Source of the DNA: a virus
DNA length: 28,602 bases
Direction: 5' to 3' (one strand)
IMG/VR virus record: IMGVR_UViG_3300042924_006111
Coordinates: 1-28,602 of that record
Positions within the stretch are counted from its first letter, which is position 1. Each line of letters begins with the position of its first letter. Both the position numbers and the translations under genes were made by a program. A model generated the notes under the pieces. The model made no database searches and had not been told where the DNA came from. It worked only from the letters and a program-made list of their open reading frames with translations. Shown here piece after piece: positions 8,393 through 15,352 of this stretch.

Positions 8393-8814
8393 TGAGAAAA
8401 AACATTTATGAAATTTTTGATGAGTTTGAACTCGCAAAAACAAAAAAAGATAAAATTGATGTTCTAGCAAAACATTGGTCGCCAACACTTAAACTGGTTT
8501 TGCAACTTGCATATCGACCAGAAGTTCAGTGGAAGTACAACAAATATCCGGAAGAATACCGACCTCAAAGCACTGTAGAAGGAATTTCTTTTGCATCACT
8601 TGATACAGAACTAAAGAGGCTGTATATTTTTCAAAAAGGAAATCCAACCGCAGAGAAACTAACCGAAAAAAGAAGTAAAGAACTTCTTATTTTGGTTCTA
8701 GAATCTCTTGAACCACGTGAAGCGGATGTTGTCATGAATATTTTTAAAAAGGATCTGGGTGTGAAAGGATTGACAGTTAAGTTTATCCGTGATAACATTC
8801 CAGGAGTCTTGTAA
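8392..8814 (+). CDS. DUF6433-like protein
   Basis: 140 aa. Begins with the family pattern YEIFDEFELAKTKKDKIDVLAKHWSPTLKLVLQLAYRP and ends with LESLEPREADVVMNIFKKDL..KGLT..FIRDNIPGVL, as in DUF6433 proteins widespread in T4-like phages of aquatic bacteria. All-helical, soluble; function unknown. Adjacent to RNase H (shared TAATG), so a replication or recombination accessory role is possible but not shown. Confidence 0.85.
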   Translation: MRKNIYEIFDEFELAKTKKDKIDVLAKHWSPTLKLVLQLAYRPEVQWKYNKYPEEYRPQSTVEGISFASLDTELKRLYIFQKGNPTAEKLTEKRSKELLILVLESLEPREADVVMNIFKKDLGVKGLTVKFIRDNIPGVL

Positions 8815-8835
8815 ATTAACTACGGAGTATAATAA

Positions 8836-9033
8836 GTGTCAAAATTCGTTGGAAAGTTTCGTCAAAATCGTAACTATATGGACGATGATGATTATTCAAA
8901 GGGCTTCTCTAAAAATAAAAAACGCAAAAAAGATGAATATCGAGAAATGCGTAAAATGAAGATGCGAAGTCAAGAAGATGACGCATACGGTTATGATGAA
9001 AATGAAACACCAAAACGAATGAAAACGTATTAA
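8836..9033 (+). CDS. Small highly charged protein
   Basis: 65 aa, starts with GTG; CGGAG lies 8 bp upstream and decides the start. An acidic stretch (MDDDDYSKG) is followed by a lysine-rich stretch (KNKKRKKDEYREMRKMKMR) and an acidic tail. Likely disordered and nucleic-acid associated, but unknown. It ends just before a promoter and closes the transcription unit beginning upstream. Confidence 0.75.
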   Translation: MSKFVGKFRQNRNYMDDDDYSKGFSKNKKRKKDEYREMRKMKMRSQEDDAYGYDENETPKRMKTY

Positions 9034-9044
9034 AAAAACAACAC

Positions 9045-9073
9045 TTGACAGGATCCGTCGGGCGTGCTAAAAT
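9045..9073 (+). promoter_or_regulatory. Sigma70-type promoter
   Basis: TTGACA at 9045-9050 and TAAAAT at 9068-9073 with a 17-bp spacer. It stands in the intergenic gap before the gene at 9097, which also has CGGAG upstream. Unlike the promoters after 13.4 kb it has a consensus -35, a 17-bp spacer, no CCTG before the -10 and no upstream dyad. Confidence 0.8.
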
Positions 9074-9096
9074 AGCAGTTCGACGGAGAATACATT

Positions 9097-9429
9097 ATGC
9101 TAATCTACACTGCGACTCAAAAGTCAAAGCACAAACTCGCGCCTAAAAAAGAGCGAGAAGAATATGATGCTTGGCTCAAAAAACATCAGACCAATCGGGT
9201 TATTAAACCTATTACTGCAAAACCAAAATATGAACTAAAAGTACCTCCTGGTCGGTCTACGACAAAACACATTCCATCTGTGGATTCTGGGCTTTCCTTT
9301 GCGGCTGCTGCACCTCGCAAAGTTTACACTGGAGATAAAATCATCGGAATCGGCACTTTGCACAAATCCAATGCTGTTCCAATTTTTTCCGATGAAGAAG
9401 CCAAAGATATTGCTAAAATGAGGAGGTAA
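9097..9429 (+). CDS. Hypothetical basic protein
   Basis: 110 aa, not recognised. The N-terminal half is Lys-rich with KSKHKLAPKKEREEYDAWLKKH, the centre has a Pro/Ser/Thr stretch and AAAAPRKVYTG, and the tail is FSDEEAKDIAKMRR. No membrane segment. First gene behind the 9045 promoter; the next gene follows after 1 bp with AGGAGG at its end acting as ribosome site. Confidence 0.75.
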   Translation: MLIYTATQKSKHKLAPKKEREEYDAWLKKHQTNRVIKPITAKPKYELKVPPGRSTTKHIPSVDSGLSFAAAAPRKVYTGDKIIGIGTLHKSNAVPIFSDEEAKDIAKMRR

Positions 9430-9430
9430 C

Positions 9431-9667
9431 ATGAACGAAAATTTTGAAGATATGCAACCCTGGCAACAATTGACACAAATTATTGATTCTTGGATCAATC
9501 CTTTTGTGGGCTTTTGTACTATTGAAGATGCACCTGACGGTTCTGGCGACGGAATTCTGACTTTCCCTGATGGATTCTGTGAAAAAGTGGGCTGGGAAGA
9601 AGGAGACACAATAAATATTGAAGCCCCAGGTGACGGAACGCTTGTTTTGACAAAAAAACAACAGTAA
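9431..9667 (+). CDS. Small AbrB/MazE-like swapped-hairpin candidate
   Basis: 78 aa. The C-terminal half reads ILTFPDGFCEKVGWEEGDTINIEAPGDGTLVLTKK, the typical beta-hairpin layout of AbrB/MazE-type DNA-binding domains (hydrophobic strand, LGW.EGD turn, strand, then L.L). N-terminal part is helical with several Trp. It could be a DNA-binding regulator or a MazE-like antitoxin without its toxin. Strong site AGGAGG at 9422-9427. Confidence 0.65.
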   Translation: MNENFEDMQPWQQLTQIIDSWINPFVGFCTIEDAPDGSGDGILTFPDGFCEKVGWEEGDTINIEAPGDGTLVLTKKQQ

Positions 9668-9689
9668 AACTCGTAAAAACTCAAAAAAC

Positions 9690-9718
9690 TTGACTTTTTT
9701 GTCGAAAATTGCTAAAAT
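9690..9718 (+). promoter_or_regulatory. Sigma70-type promoter
   Basis: TTGACT at 9690-9695 and TAAAAT at 9713-9718, 17-bp spacer, in the 86-bp gap before the VWA/peptidase gene. Same style as the 9045 promoter. Confidence 0.75.
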
Positions 9719-9753
9719 TTCACTCAAGTAAGCAATTTTAACAAGGAAAAGTG

Positions 9754-11907
9754 ATGCTTCTTCAATCAAAATCAAATCTTGCTCGTCTGATGGCTACGGA
9801 AAACATTTTCATCGAGCAAAAAAAAGTCCCAACAGCCTTTTTTGACCTAGAAAATCGCACTTTGACAATTCCTGTGCTAAACGGAAAACTCTCCGCTGAA
9901 CTTTATGACCTTTTGCTTGGGCATGAAGTCGGGCATGCGCTGGAAACTCCAAAAGAAGGCTGGCATCATTCTGTTGTCGATCTAAAAGTCAATCGTACCA
10001 TACTCAACGTATGCGAAGATGCGCGTATCGAGAAAAAAATCAAACGCAAATTTCCTGGAATTCGCCCATCCTTTCTGAAAGGTTACCGCGAACTCATGGA
10101 TATGGACTTTTTTGGTGTTAAAGGGCATGATCTGAATTATCTTAACTTTATTGACAGGCTCAACCTGTACACTAAAGGCGGTTCAGCGCAGGGGATTGAA
10201 TTTCTTCCTGTTGAAGAAGAACTTCTACGCGAGGTTGAAGAAACAGAAACCTTCGATGAAGTTGTCAAAGTCGCGCTTAAAATTCAAGAGTATATGAAAC
10301 AATCGGCCGAAGAAGAAAAGAATCTTTCTTTGACTGATAAATTCATCGACCTGAATGAACTCGAAGAATCAGATTATGATGAGGGTGATGACTTTTATGA
10401 GGATGTTTTTGAAGTAGGCGGCTCAAAAAGCAACAGCAAAGAGAATAAGAGTAAAGAAGATAAGAAATCCAAACTCCGTGGTGCTGGGCTTGACGGTTCA
10501 ATCGATTCAGAAACCGACAAAACTTTCCGTGAAAAGGAAAACCTTCTTCGTGATTCTTCATCACGTTATGGTTCAGTCTATGCTAATATTCCAAAATTGA
10601 ACTTGGAAAATATCATCGTTCCATATTCCTATTTGATGAATGAGTTTGACAATGAAAACAAAAAATATTCTTTTTATTCACTAAACGAATATATTTCAAA
10701 CTTCAACAAATTCAAAAACGAAAGTAGTAAAGTTGTTTCTTACCTTGTCAAAGAGTTTGAACTTCGTAAGAATGCGGAACAACAATCGAAAGTTCGCATT
10801 TCTAAGACTGGCGATTTGAACATGAATCGTATTCATGAGTATAAATTGACCGATGATATCTTTGCGCGTCTAGCATCAGTGCCCAATGGTAAGTCACATG
10901 GGCTTATTATGTTCATTGATTGGTCTGGCTCGATGACTAATCATATGAATAATACGGTAAGGCAACTTTTGAATCTTGTTTTGTTCTGCAAGAAAATCAA
11001 TATTCCGTTTGATGTATATGGCTTCTCAACTCACCTTACACTTGAAAGAAGTATGAGACTTGGTGATAATGAAAATATCTTGAGCAAAGAAGTAAAGATT
11101 GGTGATCTTAGCCCAAATCCTTTTTCTCTTCTCCATTTGCTTTCAAGTAAAATGAAAGTTCGTGAATTTACCAAAATGTGTTCAATTCTGCTTGGGCTTG
11201 GTGCGAAGCTTTCACGTACACAGATTGGTAAGCCACTTGAAAATGGTTTGGACATGTCGGTTCCAAACATTCTTTCGTTGTCGGGCACTCCTTTGAACGA
11301 AGCCATTCTTGCTTGTTTTGAAATTATTCCAAAATTCAAGTCAGACAATAAGGTACAGGTTGTCAATACGGTGTTTCTGACTGATGGTGAAGGTTCGACC
11401 ATTTATGGATATTATGAGGAGCAAAATGCGAGAAAGTTAAAGGGCTTCAATACTTACCGTGATCGAATCATCTTTCGTGATCCGGTGACAAAAGCAATTG
11501 CAGAAGTGTATGATACGATTGGTAATCCTTCCACGCAGGGTACTGACCAATCGATTGCGCTTTTGAGATTGTTGAAACAGCGGACCGACAGTAACATCGT
11601 TGGTTTCTATATCACTTCAAGCCAAGATGCTCGCGCTTCAATTTCGAACTTCATTACAAGAGAAGAAAAGAAGTCACTTGATACTTTTATGTCGGAGTTT
11701 CGCCGAAACAAATATGCGATCTTGCAGAATGCTGGATTTGATGAGTATTACTTTCTTCGTTCAAACGATCTGGCTATCGATGATGAAAATGATTTTGAAG
11801 TATCATCAACGACAACCCGAGCATTGGTCAGCGCATTCTCTAAATATACGACCAATCGAATTACAAATCGTATTGTACTTAATCGTTTTATTCAATTGAT
11901 TGCATAG
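9754..11907 (+). CDS. HEXXH metallopeptidase-like / VWA domain protein (CobT-like)
   Basis: 717 aa. N-terminal metallopeptidase-like segment with H57-E-V-G-H61 and a downstream VCEDARIE (E89) as probable third ligand; a long acidic, Lys/Ser-rich linker at about 200-270; then a VWA domain with a complete MIDAS: D389-W-S-G-S393 (DWSGSM), a Thr in SGTPLNEA and an Asp in FLTDGEG. This arrangement matches the CobT-like VWA peptidases seen in large phages. Family members usually work with an AAA+ ATPase of the MoxR/CobS type; none is adjacent here. The ATG at 9754 is chosen over GTG at 9751 because AAGGA then has 6-bp spacing. Peptidase activity is inferred. Confidence 0.85.
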   Translation: MLLQSKSNLARLMATENIFIEQKKVPTAFFDLENRTLTIPVLNGKLSAELYDLLLGHEVGHALETPKEGWHHSVVDLKVNRTILNVCEDARIEKKIKRKFPGIRPSFLKGYRELMDMDFFGVKGHDLNYLNFIDRLNLYTKGGSAQGIEFLPVEEELLREVEETETFDEVVKVALKIQEYMKQSAEEEKNLSLTDKFIDLNELEESDYDEGDDFYEDVFEVGGSKSNSKENKSKEDKKSKLRGAGLDGSIDSETDKTFREKENLLRDSSSRYGSVYANIPKLNLENIIVPYSYLMNEFDNENKKYSFYSLNEYISNFNKFKNESSKVVSYLVKEFELRKNAEQQSKVRISKTGDLNMNRIHEYKLTDDIFARLASVPNGKSHGLIMFIDWSGSMTNHMNNTVRQLLNLVLFCKKINIPFDVYGFSTHLTLERSMRLGDNENILSKEVKIGDLSPNPFSLLHLLSSKMKVREFTKMCSILLGLGAKLSRTQIGKPLENGLDMSVPNILSLSGTPLNEAILACFEIIPKFKSDNKVQVVNTVFLTDGEGSTIYGYYEEQNARKLKGFNTYRDRIIFRDPVTKAIAEVYDTIGNPSTQGTDQSIALLRLLKQRTDSNIVGFYITSSQDARASISNFITREEKKSLDTFMSEFRRNKYAILQNAGFDEYYFLRSNDLAIDDENDFEVSSTTTRALVSAFSKYTTNRITNRIVLNRFIQLIA

Positions 11908-11914
11908 GAAAATT

Positions 11915-12466
11915 ATGATTTATATTCATCGAAATGTATTGTCGGATGAACTCATCGACAGACTGTTTAAGTGGAACGAAGAAACAAAAGGTGGTGACGT
12001 ATGGGCATCCAATCAGGCCAAATGGTTGGATGTTCTGAAGTATGCTACGACGGGAACGATTCTTTCCAGAGTTTTGCCCGACAATTTTAAGAACGACATT
12101 TTCAATGATCTTTATCAAAGAGGTAAGATTGATTGGATGCCGCATACTACATCGGCGCTTTTTTACATGGGGTTTCCGCTTTCCTGTGTAAACTGGCATC
12201 CAGACTTTCCCGACTATGATGCAATGTCGATTTATCTAAGTAAAGAGTGGGATTCAAATTGGGGTGGTTGGTTTGCATGGACCGATGAGCGAGCCGGAAA
12301 TGATCTGACGCAACCGGCGTTTAATGTTCCGTATGGTAAGTTTTTTGTACCCAGTTACAATTCAGCCATACATTCGACGAACACCGAGTGGCATTGTACG
12401 ACACCCATTTCACCAAAAGCACCAGTTAGATATTCGATTCAACTTTGGTTCTCAAAAAAGTCATAA
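11915..12466 (+). CDS. 2-oxoglutarate/Fe(II)-dependent oxygenase
   Basis: 183 aa, prolyl-4-hydroxylase-like fold. H95-P-D97 is the HxD iron motif, H153 (or H160) is the distal His, and R172 in RYSIQLWF is placed to bind 2-oxoglutarate. Between them YLSKEWDSNWGGWFAW is the usual core strand pair. Such enzymes are common in aquatic T4-like phages; substrate unknown, protein or nucleic-acid modification possible. Start ATG 11915 follows the VWA stop by 7 bp, with TAGGA upstream. Confidence 0.88.
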   Translation: MIYIHRNVLSDELIDRLFKWNEETKGGDVWASNQAKWLDVLKYATTGTILSRVLPDNFKNDIFNDLYQRGKIDWMPHTTSALFYMGFPLSCVNWHPDFPDYDAMSIYLSKEWDSNWGGWFAWTDERAGNDLTQPAFNVPYGKFFVPSYNSAIHSTNTEWHCTTPISPKAPVRYSIQLWFSKKS

Positions 12467-12472
12467 ACCATA

Positions 12473-12898
12473 ATGCCCGACGATCAGAAATATTTCAAAG
12501 CTCATCTGATTAGGTACCGTGATCCAGACTCAGAGGATTATATCTGGTTCTGGATTCATCCTTCTACAGGTAGAAAGATATCAGGCGACTTTCTAAACCA
12601 AGAAGATGCCGAGATATGGTTCAAAGAAGTCATGGAAATCCACACTCAAACAAACGACCTTATTGCCAGAGCAAGATATGGTAAGTTTTTCAAACTCAAA
12701 GCAACCCTAGATGAACCTTACATTTTAAAACCAAACTGCCCCTTTTACTTTACAGTCGAAGACGGTAATCTCCTTTCAATACGAATCCTTGCGCTGGATA
12801 TAAAAGAAGCCCAAGCCCGTACCAGAGAATACTTTAGAGTCAAGGAATGGATTAAAGGTAATCCAAAGAGAAAACCCGAGGAAAAGAAAAATGACTGA
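12473..12898 (+). CDS. Hypothetical protein
   Basis: 141 aa, not recognised. Aromatic-rich N-terminal half (YIWFWIHPSTGRKISGDFLNQEDAEIWF) and a charged C-terminus ending KGNPKRKPEEKKND. Soluble. Six bp after the oxygenase gene and overlapping the next gene by 8 bp. Confidence 0.75.
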   Translation: MPDDQKYFKAHLIRYRDPDSEDYIWFWIHPSTGRKISGDFLNQEDAEIWFKEVMEIHTQTNDLIARARYGKFFKLKATLDEPYILKPNCPFYFTVEDGNLLSIRILALDIKEAQARTREYFRVKEWIKGNPKRKPEEKKND

Positions 12899-13088
12899 TG
12901 TTAAAGCTGACGATAAAAGCGATGATCAACTCCGTGAAATAGTAGAAGAATGCATTAAAGTGATTGAAAGTACCAACCTTGGTGATACAGCCCGTACATC
13001 CTACGATACCTCACTGGTAGAATACACCCGCCAGAGATTTATACGTGATATACGAAAACGATTCAATCTAATCAATAGTAACTACTAG
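12891..13088 (+). CDS. Hypothetical small helical protein
   Basis: 65 aa, acidic N-terminus then helical segments LREIVEECIKVIEST and YTRQRFIRDIRKRFNLI. No recognised domain. Overlaps the upstream gene by 8 bp. Confidence 0.7.
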   Translation: MTDVKADDKSDDQLREIVEECIKVIESTNLGDTARTSYDTSLVEYTRQRFIRDIRKRFNLINSNY

Positions 13089-13100
13089 GAGTAAAAAGAA

Positions 13101-13319
13101 ATGACCGAAGTTAACGATATCTCAACCGAAACAAAAACCTGCAAAATCTATCAAGATGTGAATGGTACGTATGTAGTAGAATTTATCAATGGTGAACTCG
13201 CAGTAATGGCTGGAGCATTCTCAACAGTAGAGAAAGCCGAAGAAAAAGGAAATGAACTGCTCGTCGCCGAACATGTCTCTGGTGAAATGCTGATGGGTGA
13301 TGTAGCTTCCGCTGAATAA
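13101..13319 (+). CDS. Hypothetical small protein
   Basis: 72 aa, a predicted beta-beta segment (KIYQDVNGTYVVEFINGELAV) followed by a helix (STVEKAEEKGNELLVAEHV). AGGAG lies upstream at 13087-13091. Last gene before the GC-rich block; no function visible. Confidence 0.7.
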   Translation: MTEVNDISTETKTCKIYQDVNGTYVVEFINGELAVMAGAFSTVEKAEEKGNELLVAEHVSGEMLMGDVASAE

Positions 13320-13330
13320 CTCTGGGCTGC

Positions 13331-13392
13331 TCTGGGGCCCCTGAAAAAAATTCCATGTTAGGAAAAATCGAAAATTTGTGAGGGGCCCCAGA
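13331..13392. terminator. 12-bp inverted repeat with 38-nt loop, possible terminator
   Basis: TCTGGGGCCCCT at 13331-13342 is perfectly repeated inverted at 13381-13392 (AGGGGCCCCAGA). It stands 11 bp after the last gene of the AT-rich block and is followed by AAATAAATTTTT. Each arm also contains the palindrome GGGGCCCC. Position fits transcription termination between the two blocks; the long loop is unusual for an intrinsic terminator. Confidence 0.5.
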
Positions 13393-13418
13393 AAATAAAT
13401 TTTTAAAAAAAAGAGTTT

Positions 13419-13469
13419 GGGCCATAGCACAAAATTACTTACACCACGTAATTTTTACGCAACTGGCCC
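13419..13469. repeat. Nested inverted repeats
   Basis: Outer arms GGGCCA (13419-13424) and TGGCCC (13464-13469) enclose a perfect 8-bp stem, AAAATTAC (13431-13438) with GTAATTTT (13448-13455), loop 9 nt. With the preceding repeat it makes this 140-bp gap strongly structured. Could be a second terminator or a structured RNA. The gap 13320-13570 otherwise holds only promoter P1. Confidence 0.5.
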
Positions 13470-13483
13470 CCTAATTTTAAGCT

Positions 13484-13541
13484 GTCGCCAAAAAACAACA
13501 CCACCCCACATTGTTGCCACAAGCACCACCTCCTGTATACT
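13484..13541 (+). promoter_or_regulatory. Cassette promoter P1 with upstream dyad
   Basis: Dyad GTCG-N8-CAAC at 13484-13499, 14-bp gap, TTGCCA at 13514-13519, 16-bp spacer ending CCTG, TATACT at 13536-13541. First of eleven such cassettes. Drives the gene at 13571. Confidence 0.8.
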
Positions 13542-13570
13542 CCATTCCATACTGAAACACGGAGAAAACA

Positions 13571-13792
13571 GTGAGCAAAGCGAAACGTGAACTAGCAGAT
13601 TCCCTCTCGAAAACCTTCGTCCTTGGCGTTAAGCGCAAGGCGTCCAAAAGCATCAACACCACCGAGATTGATCAGGTGAACGCCTACAGTCTGGGCTATC
13701 TTGAGTCCTTCCTAGCAGGGTTGATGGCGTCCAACCCTAAGGTGATGGCTGAGGTAGTAGAGCGGATGCAAGCCCACGCCAGCCAGGAGTAA
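13571..13792 (+). CDS. Hypothetical small helical protein
   Basis: 73 aa, GTG start set by GGAGA at 13561-13565. Helical, with SKAKRELADSLSKTF and YLESFLAGLMASNPKVMAEVVERM. No HTH or catalytic motif. First gene of the GC-rich block, about 20 nt behind the expected P1 transcript start; 3-bp gap to the next small gene. Confidence 0.7.
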   Translation: MSKAKRELADSLSKTFVLGVKRKASKSINTTEIDQVNAYSLGYLESFLAGLMASNPKVMAEVVERMQAHASQE

Positions 13793-13795
13793 AGC

Positions 13796-13894
13796 ATGAG
13801 CCGATTCGAAAACCTGTATCCCTATGCGATGGTCGCCACCTACATTTTGGTAGCCCTGGTTGCGGTACTTGACCTGTTTATCTGGAGGCCGTGA
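13796..13894 (+). CDS. 32-aa single-pass membrane peptide
   Basis: ATG at 13796 with AGGAG 6 bp upstream. Short polar N-terminus (MSRFENLYPY), one hydrophobic stretch MVATYILVALVAVLDLFIW, ending RP. Cotranscribed with the preceding gene. Size and layout recall small phage membrane peptides; function unknown. The good ribosome site supports it. Confidence 0.6.
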   Translation: MSRFENLYPYAMVATYILVALVAVLDLFIWRP

Positions 13895-13898
13895 TAGT

Positions 13899-13944
13899 GT
13901 TGTAAGGATGCAACACTTGCCACAACCTCTGGCCCCTGTATACT
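13899..13944 (+). promoter_or_regulatory. Cassette promoter P2 with close dyad
   Basis: Dyad GTTG-N8-CAAC at 13899-13914, only 2 bp before TTGCCA (13917-13922); 16-bp spacer ending CCTG; TATACT 13939-13944. The dyad is 12 bp nearer to the -35 than at most other cassettes. The region after the -10 (CTCCATTCCATACTGAAAC) is almost the same as at P1. Confidence 0.8.
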
Positions 13945-13978
13945 CCATTCCATACTGAAACGAAACGAAAGCGAAACG

Positions 13979-14056
13979 ATGAGCATCCTAGACAAAGCCT
14001 TTGACCTCTTCCTCCTTCTGACCGGTGCGGTCGCCATTGTCGCCTTTTCCATCTGA
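13979..14056 (+). CDS. 25-aa membrane peptide
   Basis: ATG 13979, 26 codons. MSILDKAF then a hydrophobic segment DLFLLLTGAVAIVAFSI to the end. First ORF of the P2 transcript, about 28 nt after its expected start. A purine-rich GAAAGCGAAACG leader is the only ribosome-site candidate, so confidence is limited. Confidence 0.5.
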   Translation: MSILDKAFDLFLLLTGAVAIVAFSI

Positions 14057-14066
14057 GCAAAACACC

Positions 14067-14252
14067 ATGACGAAAAAACACTTCGAAGCCCTAGCAGATT
14101 CCATCCGGTGCATTATGGACCCCCATGCGCGGTTGCAAGCCGCCGTGGCTGTAGCCCATGCGGTTGGCAAGTTTAATCCGCGATTCGATTACGACCAATT
14201 CTATGATGCCGCTGGCGTGGTCTTCACCAGCATCCAACCCAGCGAAAGGTGA
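14067..14252 (+). CDS. Conserved small phage protein
   Basis: 61 aa. The pattern KKHFEALADSI..., then FNPRFDYDQFYDAAGV, is a widespread small protein of phages and proteobacterial mobile elements; no function known to me. ATG 14067 is the start matching that family; longer in-frame starts overlap the upstream peptide. Confidence 0.75.
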   Translation: MTKKHFEALADSIRCIMDPHARLQAAVAVAHAVGKFNPRFDYDQFYDAAGVVFTSIQPSER

Positions 14253-14257
14253 TCGAT

Positions 14258-14467
14258 ATGACCTGGAATCTTGAAGGTAAGCGAGTCCGGGCTACCTATC
14301 TGGTGGATATGCCTCTCACCGGTATGGTGCTGGAGTCCCGTGTAAAGTATGGTGGGGCTGTGCAGCACCGAATCAAGTTGGACGTACCGTTGGCCATGCG
14401 CTGGCGTACCGAGCCAGCGGATATCCTGCTGGTTGACGATGATAAAATTATGGAGGTCCTACAATGA
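14258..14467 (+). CDS. Hypothetical small beta-rich protein
   Basis: 69 aa. Alternating strands GKRVRATYLVDMPLTGMVLESRVKYGG and ILLVDDDKIMEVL suggest an SH3-like barrel. Start ATG 14258 with AAAGGTG upstream rather than GTG 14249. ATGA overlap with the next gene. Confidence 0.7.
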   Translation: MTWNLEGKRVRATYLVDMPLTGMVLESRVKYGGAVQHRIKLDVPLAMRWRTEPADILLVDDDKIMEVLQ

Positions 14468-14682
14468 GCCGCAAGCTTCCCTTTCAATGCATCCTGGGCA
14501 CCGAACCAGAGGTGATCGCCAACCGTTTCACGGGTGAGTCGGTAACCCTTCCTCCTGACGCCGTAGCCGTATATGACACCATCATAGGGTGCGAACGGTT
14601 CGGGGACTATAAGACCATGCGGAAGGGCTTGGATTGGTTCCGTCGGTACTTTCCGAAAGAGTACATGGTCCTGTTGGATTAA
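14464..14682 (+). CDS. Hypothetical small protein
   Basis: 72 aa. Central helix VAVYDTIIGCERFGDYKTM followed by RKGLDWFRRYFPKEYMVLLD. No recognised domain. Coupled by ATGA to the upstream gene; its last codons lie inside the P3 dyad. Confidence 0.7.
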   Translation: MSRKLPFQCILGTEPEVIANRFTGESVTLPPDAVAVYDTIIGCERFGDYKTMRKGLDWFRRYFPKEYMVLLD

Positions 14683-14730
14683 TGCAACACCCCAGGGGTT
14701 GGTTGCCAGCCTCTGGGGTGCCTGTAGAAT
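14673..14730 (+). promoter_or_regulatory. Cassette promoter P3 with upstream dyad
   Basis: Dyad GTTG-N8-CAAC 14673-14688 (overlapping the end of the previous gene), 14-bp gap, TTGCCA 14703-14708, 16-bp spacer ending CCTG, TAGAAT 14725-14730. CACCCCAG (14688-14695) and CTGGGGTG (14713-14720) flank the -35 as an extra inverted repeat. No ORF starts before P4, 88 bp further on. Confidence 0.8.
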
Positions 14731-14774
14731 TCAGTCCATAGCACTGGCGCACCGAGGCTCTAATCCGCCCCTGC
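14721..14774 (+). repeat. 54-bp direct repeat, copy 1 (P3 leader)
   Basis: Identical to 15343-15396. Covers the CCTG, the -10 and about 38 nt of predicted 5' RNA. The part from about 14737 holds GCGCACCGAGGCTCTAATCC, faintly like the D-arm and anticodon part of a tRNA-Arg(UCU), but no complete cloverleaf forms. May be the 5' part of a small RNA. Confidence 0.75.
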
Positions 14775-14787
14775 GCGTTATTAATCC

Positions 14788-14845
14788 GTTGCGCCCATAC
14801 AACGGTTCGAGCCCCTCTTGCCACCGCCTCTGGCTCCTGTATACT
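14788..14845 (+). promoter_or_regulatory. Cassette promoter P4 with upstream dyad
   Basis: Dyad GTTG-N8-CAAC 14788-14803, 14-bp gap, TTGCCA 14818-14823, 16-bp spacer ending CCTG, TATACT 14840-14845. Drives the gene at 14879. Confidence 0.8.
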
Positions 14846-14878
14846 TTGCGCATGTCAACGATGAAAGCGAATAGCACG

Positions 14879-15094
14879 ATGAACCTACGTACCGCAGCCG
14901 CCCTCCGTCTGGTCCTTGATAAGGACCGTCTGGAGCGTGAGATGGAATATCGTCGGTCCCTAGCCGAGTCCTACAGGTTTAGTGGCCAACCTGGTTCGAA
15001 CGAAGTCTACCAGCAAGCCTTAAGCGACGTGGAAGGGCTTCAAGACCTTTGGAATCTACTTGACCATCTGGAGACTGAATATGCTTTCGCCTAA
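14879..15094 (+). CDS. Hypothetical small helical protein
   Basis: 71 aa from ATG 14879. Helical throughout: RLVLDKDRLEREMEYRRSLAESYRF and a second helix ending DLWNLLDHLETEYAFA. In-frame ATGs at 14852 and 14861 are possible, but 14852 coincides with the predicted transcript start. The start is not certain. Overlaps the next gene by 14 bp. Confidence 0.65.
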   Translation: MNLRTAAALRLVLDKDRLEREMEYRRSLAESYRFSGQPGSNEVYQQALSDVEGLQDLWNLLDHLETEYAFA

Positions 15095-15287
15095 TGATTC
15101 CGACCGATTCTACCACGACCAACCAACCGAAGAGGTGAGAATGGAAGAGGCTAACCGAGAGTGCCGCGAGATTGCGGAGCAGGTAGCAGAACAGGAAGCC
15201 GAGATGGCCTACATGGAGTGGATCGACACTATGCTCCATGCATTCTATGAGACGGAATTCCCTGACACGGAATGGGATGTTGCGTAA
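15081..15287 (+). CDS. Hypothetical acidic protein
   Basis: 68 aa, very acidic and helical (EEVRMEEANRECREIAEQ), ending FYETEFPDTEWDVA. GGAG at 15070-15073 supports ATG 15081. Translationally coupled to the upstream gene; its stop lies in a dyad half-site. Confidence 0.7.
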   Translation: MLSPNDSDRFYHDQPTEEVRMEEANRECREIAEQVAEQEAEMAYMEWIDTMLHAFYETEFPDTEWDVA

Positions 15288-15352
15288 AGCGCCTGTTGCG
15301 TAAAGCCAACAGGTCCAGGGCTGGTTGCCACCGGCTCTGGTACCTGTAGAAT
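15279..15352 (+). promoter_or_regulatory. Cassette promoter P5 with dyad and extra half-site
   Basis: Dyad GTTG-N8-CAAC 15295-15310, arms extended to CCTGTTG/CAACAGG; 14-bp gap; TTGCCA 15325-15330; 16-bp spacer ending CCTG; TAGAAT 15347-15352. The 12 bases GTTGCGTAAAGC at 15295-15306 are repeated at 15279-15290 without a right arm. No convincing ORF follows before P6, about 480 bp away. Confidence 0.8.

Noticed and set aside
9235-9775. Minus-strand ORFs of 149 and 120 codons
   Set aside because: They are antisense to well-supported genes and two plus-strand promoters, and have no start signals.
14804-14826. T-loop-like GGTTCGAGCCCC followed by TTGCCA, suggesting a tRNA 3' end
   Set aside because: T-stem and acceptor do not pair (upstream CAACGG cannot pair with CCCTC), and no matching 5' acceptor strand exists. 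The TTGCCA is the P4 -35.
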